Assembly: GCA_963169665.1 (NCBI GenBank)
Contig: CAUJET010000037.1
Span: 52,249 to 116,248, forward strand
Length of the DNA stretch: 64,000 nucleotides
Direction: 5' to 3'
Source of the DNA: Actinomycetota bacterium
GTDB lineage: Bacteria; Actinomycetota; Acidimicrobiia; Acidimicrobiales; Ilumatobacteraceae
The position numbers and the translations under genes are program-made. The first letter of the stretch is position 1. The number at the start of each line of letters is the position of its first letter. Shown piece after piece: positions 35,509-44,644 of the stretch. The notes beneath the pieces are model-generated. The model searched no databases. It was not told the origin of the DNA and worked only from the letters and a program-made list of their open reading frames with translations.

Positions 35509-37414
35509 CCGCTCGGGTCATCTGCCAGTAGTCGACCAGGCGCCACGGCATGATCGCCACGATGCGCCCGGCCCGGTTGCGATACCAGTTGGTCATGCCG
35601 GGATGGGTCCAGATGAGCTGCTCGTGCTCGGCATCGACGCGTGCGACGTACTCGTCGTGCACCTCGCGACGTACCTCCAGCGAGCGCAGGCCGCGCCGAC
35701 GCATCTGCTCGACCGCGTCGACGATGTAGCGGGTCTGGCACTCGGCGACGAACATGCCGCTCCCGCCGTGTCCGAGTCCGGTGTTCGGGCCGCCCATGCA
35801 GAACAGGTTCGGGAACCCGGGCACCGTGATGCCGAGGTGGGCCGACGCGTTCTCGTCGGCCCACACGGCGGCCAGGTCGACGCCGTCGCGACCGCGGAGG
35901 CCGAGGCGTGCCGCCATCTCCATCACGTGGAAGCCCGTGGCGAAGACGACCACGTCGGCTTCGCGTCGGGTGCCGTCGGCGGTGACGATCGCGCCCTCGT
36001 CGAGGTGGTCGATCGGGTCGGTCACGAGCTCGACGTTCGGCCGGGTGAGCGTTCGGAACCACCCGTTGTCGATCAGGATCCGCTTGCCGTAGGGCGGGTA
36101 GTCGGGCATGCACTGCTCGAGCAGATCGGATCGCCCGGCGAGCTCGCGTTCGATGAACTCTGCCATCTCCACGCGGTGGCGCTCGTTGCGGCGGTTCATC
36201 GACCGTTCGGGAAACGGCCAGTCGGGGTCCTTGCGCAACGTCACCAGCAGGCCGTCGCCGTAGCGCCAGAACATCGCGAAGCGGAACCAGCGGGCGTAGA
36301 AGGGGAGGTGCTCGAACAGCCACTGGTCGGCGGTCGGGATCGTGTCCCGGTAGCCACCGATGTCGCGAGCCCACTGCGGCGAGCGCTGATAGACGGTGAG
36401 TTCGGCGACCTCGTCGGCGATGGTCGGCACGAGCTGCATCGCGGTGGCGCCGGTACCCACCACCGCCACCCGCCTGCCGCGGAGGTCGAGGTCGACGGGC
36501 CAGCGCGACGGGTGGACGATCGTGCCACCGAAGGACTCCAGGCCCTCGATCTGCGGCAGGCGCGGGACGTGGAGGAGCCCGATCGCCGACACCAGGACGT
36601 CTGCGACGACGGTGTGTCCGCCCCGCTCGTCGCGGACGTTCACCCGCCACTGCGACGCGTCGTCGTCCCACGACGCGCCGCACACCTCGGTGCCGAAGCG
36701 CACGTGCGGACGCACCTCGAACTCGTCGGCGCAGCGCTGCAGGTACTGCTCGATCTCGTCGCGCTTGGAGAAATACCGGCTCCACGCGAACGGTTCACCG
36801 GCGCGGTAGGAATGGCTGTACGAGTAGGCGTGGTTCGGCGTGTCCACGCCGCAGCCCGGGTAACGGTTGTCCCACCACGTGCCGCCGACCTCCTCGCGCT
36901 GCTCGATGATCGTGTACGCGATGCCGGCCCGGCCGAGCGCGGCGCCCATCGCGATGCCGCTGATGCCGGCACCCACGACGAGCACGTGCGGTTCGTGGCC
37001 GGCGGGCGCGGGGGAGCCGGGCTCGGCCGGGACGGTCTCGATCAGGCCGAGCTCGCCGCGCATCATCGGCGCGTACTCGGGCGGTACCTCCTCGCCGAGG
37101 CACACCGACATCATCCGCTGCATGAGTTCGTCGCCCGGGTCGACGATCGCCGGCTCGGGAACGCCGTCGATCAGGAGCTGCCGCACCGCCTCGCGGATGC
37201 GGTGCTGCACGTCGTCGGGCAGGCCGGCACGCGGATCGGGCACCAGTCGGACATCGCGCGTCGGCCGGAAGGGCGGCTCGAGCCATCCGAGATCGCCGGT
37301 GAGGTGCACCAGGCACATCAGCACGAGACGCAGGTCGGCGTTCGCGAGGATCTCGTCGAGATCCACGTCGGGCCCCGAGAGGGTCCCGTCGAGCGTCTGA
37401 TCCCGGTCGGTCAC
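35486..37414 (-). CDS. Baeyer-Villiger monooxygenase, 4-hydroxyacetophenone type
   Basis: 642 residues, the length of HAPMO (about 640), including its N-terminal helical extension (about 1-135). FAD site GAGISG (148-153), GGTWWDNRYPGCGVDTPNHAYSY, fingerprint FGGTIVHPSRWP with the expected His, NADPH site GTGATA, and ATGFH near the C-terminus. It would insert oxygen next to a ketone carbonyl using NADPH and O2. The complete fingerprint contrasts with the fused enzyme at 26.7 kb. Start GTG 37414. Confidence 0.92.
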   Translation of the reverse strand: MTDRDQTLDGTLSGPDVDLDEILANADLRLVLMCLVHLTGDLGWLEPPFRPTRDVRLVPDPRAGLPDDVQHRIREAVRQLLIDGVPEPAIVDPGDELMQRMMSVCLGEEVPPEYAPMMRGELGLIETVPAEPGSPAPAGHEPHVLVVGAGISGIAMGAALGRAGIAYTIIEQREEVGGTWWDNRYPGCGVDTPNHAYSYSHSYRAGEPFAWSRYFSKRDEIEQYLQRCADEFEVRPHVRFGTEVCGASWDDDASQWRVNVRDERGGHTVVADVLVSAIGLLHVPRLPQIEGLESFGGTIVHPSRWPVDLDLRGRRVAVVGTGATAMQLVPTIADEVAELTVYQRSPQWARDIGGYRDTIPTADQWLFEHLPFYARWFRFAMFWRYGDGLLVTLRKDPDWPFPERSMNRRNERHRVEMAEFIERELAGRSDLLEQCMPDYPPYGKRILIDNGWFRTLTRPNVELVTDPIDHLDEGAIVTADGTRREADVVVFATGFHVMEMAARLGLRGRDGVDLAAVWADENASAHLGITVPGFPNLFCMGGPNTGLGHGGSGMFVAECQTRYIVDAVEQMRRRGLRSLEVRREVHDEYVARVDAEHEQLIWTHPGMTNWYRNRAGRIVAIMPWRLVDYWQMTRAVRLDDFV

Positions 37415-37471
37415 CTCACGAGCTTGTCACGTGTTCGCCCTGGCATCCGTGGTCGTGCATGATGTCGCCCC

Positions 37472-39211
37472 ATGAGCGCATCTGCAGCCAACAGCTGGTT
37501 CCTCGACTCGACGCCGGGGGAGCGGTTCCCCGCCTGGACCCGGGGCAACGCCGCTGACGTGTTCCCCGATCCGTTCAGCCCGCTCGGCCAGACCATGGTG
37601 ATCCGCCAGGCCATGTGCCTCGGCCTACGCGACGCCTACATCAGCCTCGGCGCGCTCGACTGGGAGGAGTTCGAGCACCCGGAGGCGCCCGATCTGTTCC
37701 AGATGTACGGCGGCTACCTCTACAACCCGCTGTCGCTCACCCGCCTCCTCGGTGCGCGCATGCCGGGCGCATCGCCCGAGGCCATCGACAAGGCGTTCTT
37801 CGACGACCGCGACGAGGTGCCGGCGTATGTCGAGGAGCCGTGGCACCAGTCGCCCGACCACGAGGCACGCCTCGGTGCGTCGATGGGGTGGGCGATGTCC
37901 ACCGAGTCGCTGCCCGAGCTGCTCGCCGACAAGGAGTTCGCCGAGGAACTCCGCGACGGGCGCCCCGACCTCTCGGCGCTCACGGACTCGGCGCTGATCT
38001 CGCGTGCGAAGGAGATGCTGCCGGTCGTGCAGCGCCTGTTCGAGAACGCCATGCGCGTGTCGTCGCTCGCATCGATGGGGCCCGGTGCCCTCGCCGCGAT
38101 CTGCGAGGGCATCGGCGAGCCCGAACTGGGCATCAAGCTCCTGGCGGGCATCGACGTCGACTCCGCCGCTCCGTCGCACGCGATGTGGGAGCTGTCGCGG
38201 ACGGCCCGGGCGTCGGCCGAGCTCACCGCTGCGTTCGAAGCCGGCGTCGACGACCTGCTCGACCGTCTCGAGGCGGCGGGCACGGCGACCGCGACGGCGT
38301 TCCTCGGCGAGGTCCGCGAGTTCCTGCGCACCTACGGTTCGCGCGGCCAGAACGAGTACGACATCCTCTCCGCCACGTGGGAGGTGCGGCCACGCATCGC
38401 CCTCGCGGCGATCGACCTGATGCGCAAGTCCGACGACGCGCAGGCGCCGTCGGTGCGTCACGAGGCCTCGGTCGCCGAGCGCGACCGCGCGCTCGCGGTC
38501 GTCCGCGGGAAGATCGCCGGCGACGCCGAGACCGCGGGGATGTTCGAGGCCGCGTTCCAGTCGGCCGGCCTGTTCCTCGCCGGTCGTGAGCGGGCGAAGA
38601 CCAACGCGATCATGGCGATCGGCGAGATCCGCATGGCGTTGCGCGAACTCGGGCGCCGGTGGGTGGCGGCCGGTCACCTCGACCAGCTCGAGCACATGTT
38701 CATGCTCACCGGCATCGAGCTCGAGCAGATGCGCCACCGTCCGGAGCGACTCCGCGACGTGGTCGTCCCTCGCTGGGAGCAGTTCCAGGGGCTGTTCGCC
38801 TACGAGCCCGTGTTCGTCGTGAACGGCAGGGTGCCGGGGCTGTCGGAGATGACCCGCCGCGATGCCAAGCAGGTCGCGGTCGCGACCAGCGGCACCGTCC
38901 TGCAGGGCGCCGCCGGGTCGGGCGGCACGGCCACGGGCCGCGCTCGCGTCGTGCTCGACGCGGCCGATCCGATGGGGCTCGAGCCCGGCGACGTGCTGAT
39001 CGCGCCCCAGACCGACCCGTCGTGGGTGCCGCTGTTCGTGCCCGCCGCCGCGGTGATCGTCAACGTCGGTGCGATGGGCAGCCACGCGATGATCGTGTCC
39101 CGCGAGCTCGGCATCCCCTGCGTGGTCTCGGTGGCCGACGCCACCCACGCGATCCCCGACGGTGCGATGGTCACCGTCGACGGCGCGGCGGGCACCGTCA
39201 CCGTCCACTGA
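37472..39211 (+). CDS. PEP-utilising mobile-domain protein lacking ATP-grasp
   Basis: 579 residues. The C-terminal 90 residues are a phosphohistidine swivelling domain: ATGRARVV, GDVLIAPQTDPSWVPLF, and NVGAMGSHAMIVSRELGIPCVV with the phosphorylatable His538. Residues 1-about 480 are helical and resemble the substrate-binding middle part of rifampicin phosphotransferase/PEP synthase-like proteins, but no ATP-grasp domain is present in the chain or next to it. It may take phosphate from a partner, or bind substrate only. Substrate unknown. Confidence 0.8.
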   Translation: MSASAANSWFLDSTPGERFPAWTRGNAADVFPDPFSPLGQTMVIRQAMCLGLRDAYISLGALDWEEFEHPEAPDLFQMYGGYLYNPLSLTRLLGARMPGASPEAIDKAFFDDRDEVPAYVEEPWHQSPDHEARLGASMGWAMSTESLPELLADKEFAEELRDGRPDLSALTDSALISRAKEMLPVVQRLFENAMRVSSLASMGPGALAAICEGIGEPELGIKLLAGIDVDSAAPSHAMWELSRTARASAELTAAFEAGVDDLLDRLEAAGTATATAFLGEVREFLRTYGSRGQNEYDILSATWEVRPRIALAAIDLMRKSDDAQAPSVRHEASVAERDRALAVVRGKIAGDAETAGMFEAAFQSAGLFLAGRERAKTNAIMAIGEIRMALRELGRRWVAAGHLDQLEHMFMLTGIELEQMRHRPERLRDVVVPRWEQFQGLFAYEPVFVVNGRVPGLSEMTRRDAKQVAVATSGTVLQGAAGSGGTATGRARVVLDAADPMGLEPGDVLIAPQTDPSWVPLFVPAAAVIVNVGAMGSHAMIVSRELGIPCVVSVADATHAIPDGAMVTVDGAAGTVTVH

Positions 39212-39331
39212 TCACGGCCCGCTGATCCCCGGCCAGACGGCGAGCCCGACGAGCCCGACGCCCCAGCGCCGACTCGCCGGGGCGGCCCACCGATGTGTGG
39301 CGGAGGGCGACGGTGGGGCAGGATCGGGCCC

Positions 39332-40264
39332 ATGTCGTACCAGGAGCCGATGTTCCTGCCGTGGGACGGCAGGCGGGTCCCGCTCACCTTCGTCGGTGGC
39401 TACCTCGGCGCGGGCAAGACGTCGGTGATCAACGAGGTCCTCCGGCACGCCGATCGGCCGGTCGCGGTCATCGTGAACGACGTCGGGTCGATCAACATCG
39501 ATGCGGCGCTCGTCCGCCGGCGCCACGGCGACACGATCGAGCTCACCGACGGATGTGTGTGCTGCAGTTCGATCGACGGCCTCGGTGCAGCGTTCGACCA
39601 GATCCGGGCGAGGCCGACGCCGCCGGACCACGTGATCGTCGAGCTGAGCGGCGTCGCCGAACCCGAGCGGATGCTGCCGTGGGGGAGGTCGGCGGGGTTC
39701 GTGCTCGACGGCCTCGTCGTCGTGGTCGCGGCCGATCAGCTCGAGCCGGGCCGGCTCCCCGAGTGGGTGCACGTGCACCTCGACAGCCAGATCAGGGCGG
39801 CCGATCTCCTCGTGCTCACCAAGACCGACCTCGTCGACACGCCGGGCGTGATCGCGGCTCACGATCGTCTCGGCGAACTGGCGCCCGACACCCCGGTGAT
39901 CGAGCGTGCCCCCGGACCCGACGCGGTGGGTGCGCTCGGGCGTTTCCTGGCGTTGGGCGGCCGGCGGCCAGGCGGCGTCACCGACGTGTCACCCTCGACC
40001 CTGTTCGACGCCCACCAGGTGTCGCTCGAGCCCTTGCCCGCCGGGATGACCGTCGCCGCGCTCGATGCATGGTTACGCGAGCTGCGCACCCGTCGCGAGG
40101 CCGACGGCGGCCGGCTCGTGCGGGCCAAGGGGATGGTCCTCACCGCCGACCTCGGGCTGGTGCTGGTGCAAGTGGTGGGGGCACGTCAGGAGATCGACGC
40201 AGTGCCCGAATCCGAGCGGGCCGAGCCGACCGACCTGGTGGTCATCACGCTGCGGGGCGCGTGA
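39332..40264 (+). CDS. CobW/COG0523-family G3E GTPase (metal chaperone)
   Basis: 310 residues. P-loop GYLGAGKT (23-30), VNDVGSINIDAAL, the CxCC metal-binding motif GCVCCSS (Cys75, Cys77, Cys78), GEADxxH-type region replaced by ELSGVAEPE, and the guanine motif TKTDLVD (NKxD-like). A short C-terminal CobW domain follows (KGMVLTADLGLVLVQVVG). Such proteins insert Zn, Co or another metal into target enzymes. It ends overlapping the copper-monooxygenase gene by 20 bases on the opposite strand. CAGGAT lies 7 bases before the ATG. Confidence 0.88.
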   Translation: MSYQEPMFLPWDGRRVPLTFVGGYLGAGKTSVINEVLRHADRPVAVIVNDVGSINIDAALVRRRHGDTIELTDGCVCCSSIDGLGAAFDQIRARPTPPDHVIVELSGVAEPERMLPWGRSAGFVLDGLVVVVAADQLEPGRLPEWVHVHLDSQIRAADLLVLTKTDLVDTPGVIAAHDRLGELAPDTPVIERAPGPDAVGALGRFLALGGRRPGGVTDVSPSTLFDAHQVSLEPLPAGMTVAALDAWLRELRTRREADGGRLVRAKGMVLTADLGLVLVQVVGARQEIDAVPESERAEPTDLVVITLRGA

Positions 40265-41837
40265 CGATCTGGGAGTAGCACATCTCGTCGGCCGTTCCCT
40301 CGGCCCACATGATGTAGCGCGGTTCGGCGTCGTCGTCGAGGAGCGACCTGTCCCAGCTGCACTCGACCCGGATGACGTCGTCGGCGTCGAGCACGATCGT
40401 CTCCACCGGTCGGTAGTCGAGCTGCCAGTCGAAGTCCCACCTCGGGATGTCGAGCAGCACCACCTCGTCGGGCGTGTCGGGGTTGAGCGTCATGCGGAAG
40501 GTGGCACCGAGTTCGTGCATGTGTCCCCACACCGACACGATCCGGCCCGGCGTCGCCGGTTGATCGCACGTCGACGACGCGATGCCGTCTGTCATACCGG
40601 CGAAGTCCTCGACCGTCGCACCGCACGTGAACATCAAGAAGTCGGCGATGCGGCCGGCCATCGGCCCCCAGGTCTCGATCAGCTGTGCCGAGGCGGCGCT
40701 GCGGTCGCAGAGCGGTCCGACCTCGTCGGTGGAGCAGGGGATCTCGGCCGGGCCGAGGTAGAGCGTGAGCTCGATCGGATCGAGGGTGCCACCGGCCGCC
40801 TCGATCACCTCGTCGCTCGCCAGGTCGATCACGATCGCCGACTCGTCGGGCGGCAGGTCGTTCCACTTCGACTCGTAGTGGTAGTGGATCTGGGTCACGA
40901 AGAAGTCGCCGGGCTGGAGCGGGATGCCCGTGTCGGCCGGGAGGACGGTGGGGTCCTGGCCGGGACCCCAGCTCATGATCTGACGGGTCTCGCCCGAGTC
41001 GCCCGCGAAGCCGGCGAGGCCGCCGCACTCCCACCCGATCGCCGGGTCGGCGGCATCGGCTTGTTCGGCCATCGCCCGCGTCGACGCCTCGGCGTAGAAC
41101 AGCAGCGCGTGATGGACGACCTCCGTCCGGTCGGCCTCGAGCCCGTAGCCCTGGAGGAAGGCCGGTTCGATGAGGCTCGGGTCGTAGATCTGGCAGCGGT
41201 AGTCGTCGCGGAGATCGGTCGAGCCCTGGTACGGCTGTCCGACCATCACCACGTCGCGCTCGATCGGGGCGACCGCTGTCTCCGTCGGCTCGATCGCCGT
41301 GGACGGGTCGACGTCGAGCTGTCCGCCGCCTGCGGCCCAGGTCGAGATGATCTCGAGCTGCTCCGCCGAGAGCCGCCGGTCGCCGTGGAACGCGACGTCG
41401 CCGTCACCGGCCGGCCACGGCGGCATGTAGCCGATGCGGGTCGACGCATCGATCTCGAACGACGCCTCACCCGCGTCGCCCGCGGTGTCGAGGGGGAGGT
41501 GTGCCGCGCCCGGACCGGCGCCGGTGTGGCACGACGCGCAGTTCGCCGCCAGGATCGGTGCGACGTCGTTCGCGAAGGCGACGGTGCGCACCCCGCCGGA
41601 GGTGTCGGACGCGTCGGACGTGGTCGACGGTGCCACGGTGCTGGTGGTCGCAGCCACGGTCGCCTCGGTCGACGTGGTGGCCGGCGCCGTCGTGTCCGTC
41701 GTGTTCGGTGACGCCGGTGACGCGGTCTCCGCGGTCGACGACTCGTCGGACGGCTGCGACGAGCACGCGGCGACGACGATCGCCCCGCCGACGACGGCCT
41801 GCAGGATCAGCCGGACGGGTCGGGACAGGCGCAACAT
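40245..41837 (-). CDS. Cytochrome c-copper type II monooxygenase fusion lipoprotein
   Basis: 530 residues. Lipobox VVAAC (Cys25), a Ser/Thr/Ala linker to about 80, a c-type haem domain with CASCH (Cys100-Cys103-His104) and probable axial Met138 in GYMPPWPAG, then a PHM/DBH-like copper monooxygenase: VVHHALLF (His242-His243), IHYHYES (His318, His320), WGHMHELG (His439, His441), DEMCYSQIV (Met519). These match the paired copper-site ligands of peptidylglycine hydroxylating monooxygenase. It would sit on the outer face of the membrane and hydroxylate a C-H bond, with haem possibly feeding electrons. CAGACT precedes the ATG by 6 bases. Confidence 0.85.
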   Translation of the reverse strand: MLRLSRPVRLILQAVVGGAIVVAACSSQPSDESSTAETASPASPNTTDTTAPATTSTEATVAATTSTVAPSTTSDASDTSGGVRTVAFANDVAPILAANCASCHTGAGPGAAHLPLDTAGDAGEASFEIDASTRIGYMPPWPAGDGDVAFHGDRRLSAEQLEIISTWAAGGGQLDVDPSTAIEPTETAVAPIERDVVMVGQPYQGSTDLRDDYRCQIYDPSLIEPAFLQGYGLEADRTEVVHHALLFYAEASTRAMAEQADAADPAIGWECGGLAGFAGDSGETRQIMSWGPGQDPTVLPADTGIPLQPGDFFVTQIHYHYESKWNDLPPDESAIVIDLASDEVIEAAGGTLDPIELTLYLGPAEIPCSTDEVGPLCDRSAASAQLIETWGPMAGRIADFLMFTCGATVEDFAGMTDGIASSTCDQPATPGRIVSVWGHMHELGATFRMTLNPDTPDEVVLLDIPRWDFDWQLDYRPVETIVLDADDVIRVECSWDRSLLDDDAEPRYIMWAEGTADEMCYSQIVTRPAA

Positions 41838-41854
41838 CGCACCAGTCTGGCGGG

Positions 41855-43069
41855 TCAGGCGCTGATCGCCACGTGTGCAGGGATGCGCGTCCGGAGCGCG
41901 AGCGTGCCGGCGACGCCGCACAGCGACGCCGTGAACGGGATGAGCCACACAGCACTGAGCGACCGGTCCATCACGATCCCGCCGACGGTGTTGGCGAGGC
42001 CCATGCACCCCTGGAACACCATGACCGAGAGCCCGAAGTAGCGGCCGATCAGTTCGGGCGGGGCCAGATCGGAGGTGAGCGGTTGTCGGACCGCGCCGAG
42101 CACCGCCTCGCCGAAGCCGCCGAGCACCTGGGCGGCGGCGATCGCGACGACCGCGACCCACAGGCCGACGTGCGGGGTGAGGAGCATCAGCGCGAACGCG
42201 GCGACGAACCAGACGTTCATGATCGCCAGCGACGTCATGCGGTGGCGCCCCCGCACCCATCGCAGCGTCGGGATCTGGGTGAGCACGACGCTCGCCGCGC
42301 CGAAGGTGAACAGCACCCCGATCGTCGCCTTCCCGATGCCGAGCTGTGAGGCGTAGGCGGGCATGAACGCGAAGAGGAATCCGAAGCCGAGCGCGATGGC
42401 GACGTCGGTGCCCAGGAGGCGCACGAAGAACCGATCCTGCAGGACGGTGCCGAAGCCGGGTCGGTCGGCGCGGGGCACGTCGGAGCGCACCCGCCCCGTG
42501 GGCATCCCGGGCAGGACGGCGAGGAACAGCACGTACGTGGCCACGTTGACGCCGAACAGCCACTGGAACGAGCGGAGCGTCTCGGCGTTCACGAGGAACC
42601 CGCCGAGGACGCCTCCGAGCGCTGCGCCCAGGTTCAGCGACGCGCGCTGGAACGCAGAGACCGCCGGCCGCTCTGCGGGCGTCACGATCAGCGACAGCAG
42701 TGCCGACTGCGAGGGGAACCAGAGCGCGTTGCCGACGCCCAGCAGTGTGGAGACGGCGAGCGCCTCGGGGAAGCTGTCGACGAGGGCGTACAACGACCCT
42801 GCGACGATCGACACGAGGCATCCGGCGGTCAGCATCCGACGCGCACCGAAGCGGTCCGACAGCGAGCCGGCCGCCGGCGTGCACAGCACCATCGTGAAGC
42901 TCATCGCCCCGACCGCCAGCCCGGACCGGTCGAGCGGGATGCCGCGGATCTCGTGGAAGTAGATGAGGACGAAGCCGAAGAGGGCGGCCGACCCGATCAT
43001 GTTCACGACGGTGGCGACGAAGAAGCGTTGCAGCGCCGGGCTGAACGATCGGAAGCCGGGGGTGGACAC
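41855..43069 (-). CDS. MFS transporter
   Basis: 404 residues with about 12 hydrophobic helices. The loop 2-3 signature is present as GSLSDRFGARRML, and a second partial signature appears after the central loop (LRWVRGRHRM). N- and C-halves are of equal size. Probably a drug- or metabolite-proton antiporter; substrate unknown. Start GTG 43069, with TACCCT 6 bases upstream. It is 17 bases before the copper monooxygenase gene on the same strand, so they may be co-transcribed. Confidence 0.9.
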   Translation of the reverse strand: MSTPGFRSFSPALQRFFVATVVNMIGSAALFGFVLIYFHEIRGIPLDRSGLAVGAMSFTMVLCTPAAGSLSDRFGARRMLTAGCLVSIVAGSLYALVDSFPEALAVSTLLGVGNALWFPSQSALLSLIVTPAERPAVSAFQRASLNLGAALGGVLGGFLVNAETLRSFQWLFGVNVATYVLFLAVLPGMPTGRVRSDVPRADRPGFGTVLQDRFFVRLLGTDVAIALGFGFLFAFMPAYASQLGIGKATIGVLFTFGAASVVLTQIPTLRWVRGRHRMTSLAIMNVWFVAAFALMLLTPHVGLWVAVVAIAAAQVLGGFGEAVLGAVRQPLTSDLAPPELIGRYFGLSVMVFQGCMGLANTVGGIVMDRSLSAVWLIPFTASLCGVAGTLALRTRIPAHVAISA

Positions 43070-43182
43070 GGGCTCAGGGTAGGAGGGTCGACGGATCGCG
43101 ACGAAGTGCGTTTCCCGACGTTCGATCGTGATGCCGCTCGGCGGTCACGTTTGCCCGCCGCTCCGCCGGGGGACAACAGGAC

Positions 43183-43341
43183 ATGAACGCAACCATCCTC
43201 TGGATCCTCGCCGCCATCCTCGTGATCGTCGGCATCGTGCAGCTCCTGCAGGGCCAGGTGATTCTCGGCGTGGTGCTGATCATCGCCGCCTGCCTCGTCG
43301 GCCCCGGTGGCTACAGCGTGTTCAACCGTCGCCGGGCCTGA
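43183..43341 (+). CDS. Small membrane protein (52 residues, GPGGYS motif)
   Basis: ATG 43183 to TGA 43341. Two hydrophobic helices (about 4-21 and 25-41) separated by LLQGQ, ending in VGPGGYSVFNRRRA. The GPGG(Y/W)S-x-F-basic tail is a pattern I associate with tiny conserved actinobacterial membrane proteins of unknown function. An AGG-type Shine-Dalgarno (AACAGGAC) lies just before the ATG. It diverges from the MFS gene and converges on the flavoenzyme gene. Confidence 0.75.
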   Translation: MNATILWILAAILVIVGIVQLLQGQVILGVVLIIAACLVGPGGYSVFNRRRA

Positions 43342-43350
43342 TCTCGGGGT

Positions 43351-43395
43351 TCAGTCCGAGCCTCAGTCCGGCCTCAGTCCGGCCTCAGTCCGGCC
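43351..43395. repeat. Tandem repeat, 11-12-bp unit (TCAGTCCGGCC)
   Basis: TCAGTCCG recurs at 43351, 43363, 43374 and 43385, the last three as a perfect 11-bp unit. The copy at 43385 contains the stop codon of the flavoenzyme, so each unit presents a TGA on the minus strand. It lies in the 43-base gap between the small membrane protein and the flavoenzyme. Confidence 0.7.
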
Positions 43396-44596
43396 TGAGT
43401 TCGGGCCGGATCGTCGCGCTGAACGCTCGGCGGTCCAGCACGGTGTCGACCCATCGGCCCGCCAGCAGCAGATCGGCTGCGACGGCGCCGATGGCGTCAC
43501 CGCTCTTGGCCGCGTACCCGTTGCAGCCCGCTGCGATCACCAACCCTTCGGCCAGGTGGTCGATGTAGGGCAGATCAGTGGGGGTGTCGGTCAGGAGGCA
43601 CGGCTTCGTCTCCCAGCGCACCGCGCGCAGGCCGGGCACGAGCGCTTCGGTCAATCGTCGGAGGTCGTCGAGTTCCACCGCGTGCCGGTCGCCGCGCATC
43701 CACGCCACCCGTGCCGTACGGTCGTCGAGCCGGATGGGGGCATGTCGCGTGGCGCCGAGCTTGAGACGGACCGTCCCGTCCGGGTACGCGGTCGGGGGCA
43801 CGGCGTAGACGTCGGCGAAGGCCGGGTGGTCGACCGGGCTCAGCACCGCGGGGAGGCCTTCGAGGCGGGCTTGCTCGTCGGCGTCGAGCACGGCCGTCAC
43901 GACGGTCTCGCCGCGCACCGAGAGTTCGGGAGCGACGAAGGGCGAGGGCCGGAGCGTCCTCGCGAGTTCGTCGGTGTGGGGCCCCCCGGCGAGCACGACC
44001 CGGTCCGCCGTCACCGTCCCACCGTCGTCGAGCGATGCTCGCCAGCGGTGGCCGTCGTGGGCGAGCTCGGTCACGATCGCTCGGACGAGTTCGGCGCCGG
44101 CTCGTTCGGCGGTGGCCACCTGCGCGGCGATCATGCGTCTCGGGTCCACGTGACCGGCGGGCGGGCCTTCGCGGAACACCGTGACACCGTCGGCGATCGC
44201 GATGCGTTCGTCACCGGCGTCGGTCCGGCGACCGATCTCGATGCCGTGGGTCGCCAGCCCGCGAGCGACCCGCTCGATCGCCACGATCGTCGCCGGGTCG
44301 TCGGTTGCGTACAGCACCGACGAGGGGTGGTGGAAGGCGATGCCACTGGTCGCCTCGAGGTGTGGGTAGTCGGTGATCGCTCGACGCGCGAGCTCCGCCC
44401 ATTCGAATCGCGCGTCGACGTGGCGCGTGACGCGCCCCGAGTCGTAGTGGCTCGCGAAGACGCCGAGGTGATCGTGGAACGACGACGGCTCCAGCTGGCC
44501 GATCCCGACGCACGTCGCGCCGGCGGCTGCGGCCCGCCGCAGCGCGCCGGCCCCGATCGGTCCGAGACCCACCACGATGACGTCGGCGCTGCTCAT
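43385..44596 (-). CDS. Sarcosine-oxidase-like FAD-dependent amine oxidoreductase (DAO fold)
   Basis: 403 residues. FAD site VIVVGLGPIGAGALRRAA at the N-terminus. The order fits monomeric sarcosine oxidase/N-methyltryptophan oxidase (about 370-390 residues), including ASHYDSGRVTRH and the motif ETKPCLLTDTPTDLPYID near residue 340. There the cysteine corresponds to the residue that binds FAD covalently in that family. GLVIAAGCNGYAAKSGDAIG closes the FAD site. It would oxidise a secondary or N-methyl amine to imine, releasing H2O2. Confidence 0.85.
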   Translation of the reverse strand: MSSADVIVVGLGPIGAGALRRAAAAGATCVGIGQLEPSSFHDHLGVFASHYDSGRVTRHVDARFEWAELARRAITDYPHLEATSGIAFHHPSSVLYATDDPATIVAIERVARGLATHGIEIGRRTDAGDERIAIADGVTVFREGPPAGHVDPRRMIAAQVATAERAGAELVRAIVTELAHDGHRWRASLDDGGTVTADRVVLAGGPHTDELARTLRPSPFVAPELSVRGETVVTAVLDADEQARLEGLPAVLSPVDHPAFADVYAVPPTAYPDGTVRLKLGATRHAPIRLDDRTARVAWMRGDRHAVELDDLRRLTEALVPGLRAVRWETKPCLLTDTPTDLPYIDHLAEGLVIAAGCNGYAAKSGDAIGAVAADLLLAGRWVDTVLDRRAFSATIRPELRPD

Positions 44597-44644
44597 GCCC
44601 CCGAGGATGCCAGACCGGACCGCGACCCCCAGGACACGCTGCGG

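Noticed and set aside
35603..37462. 619-residue plus-strand open frame
   Set aside because: Shadow of the HAPMO-type gene; no domain, atypical composition.
37625..39208. 527-residue minus-strand open frame
   Set aside because: Shadow of the PEP-utilising mobile-domain gene.
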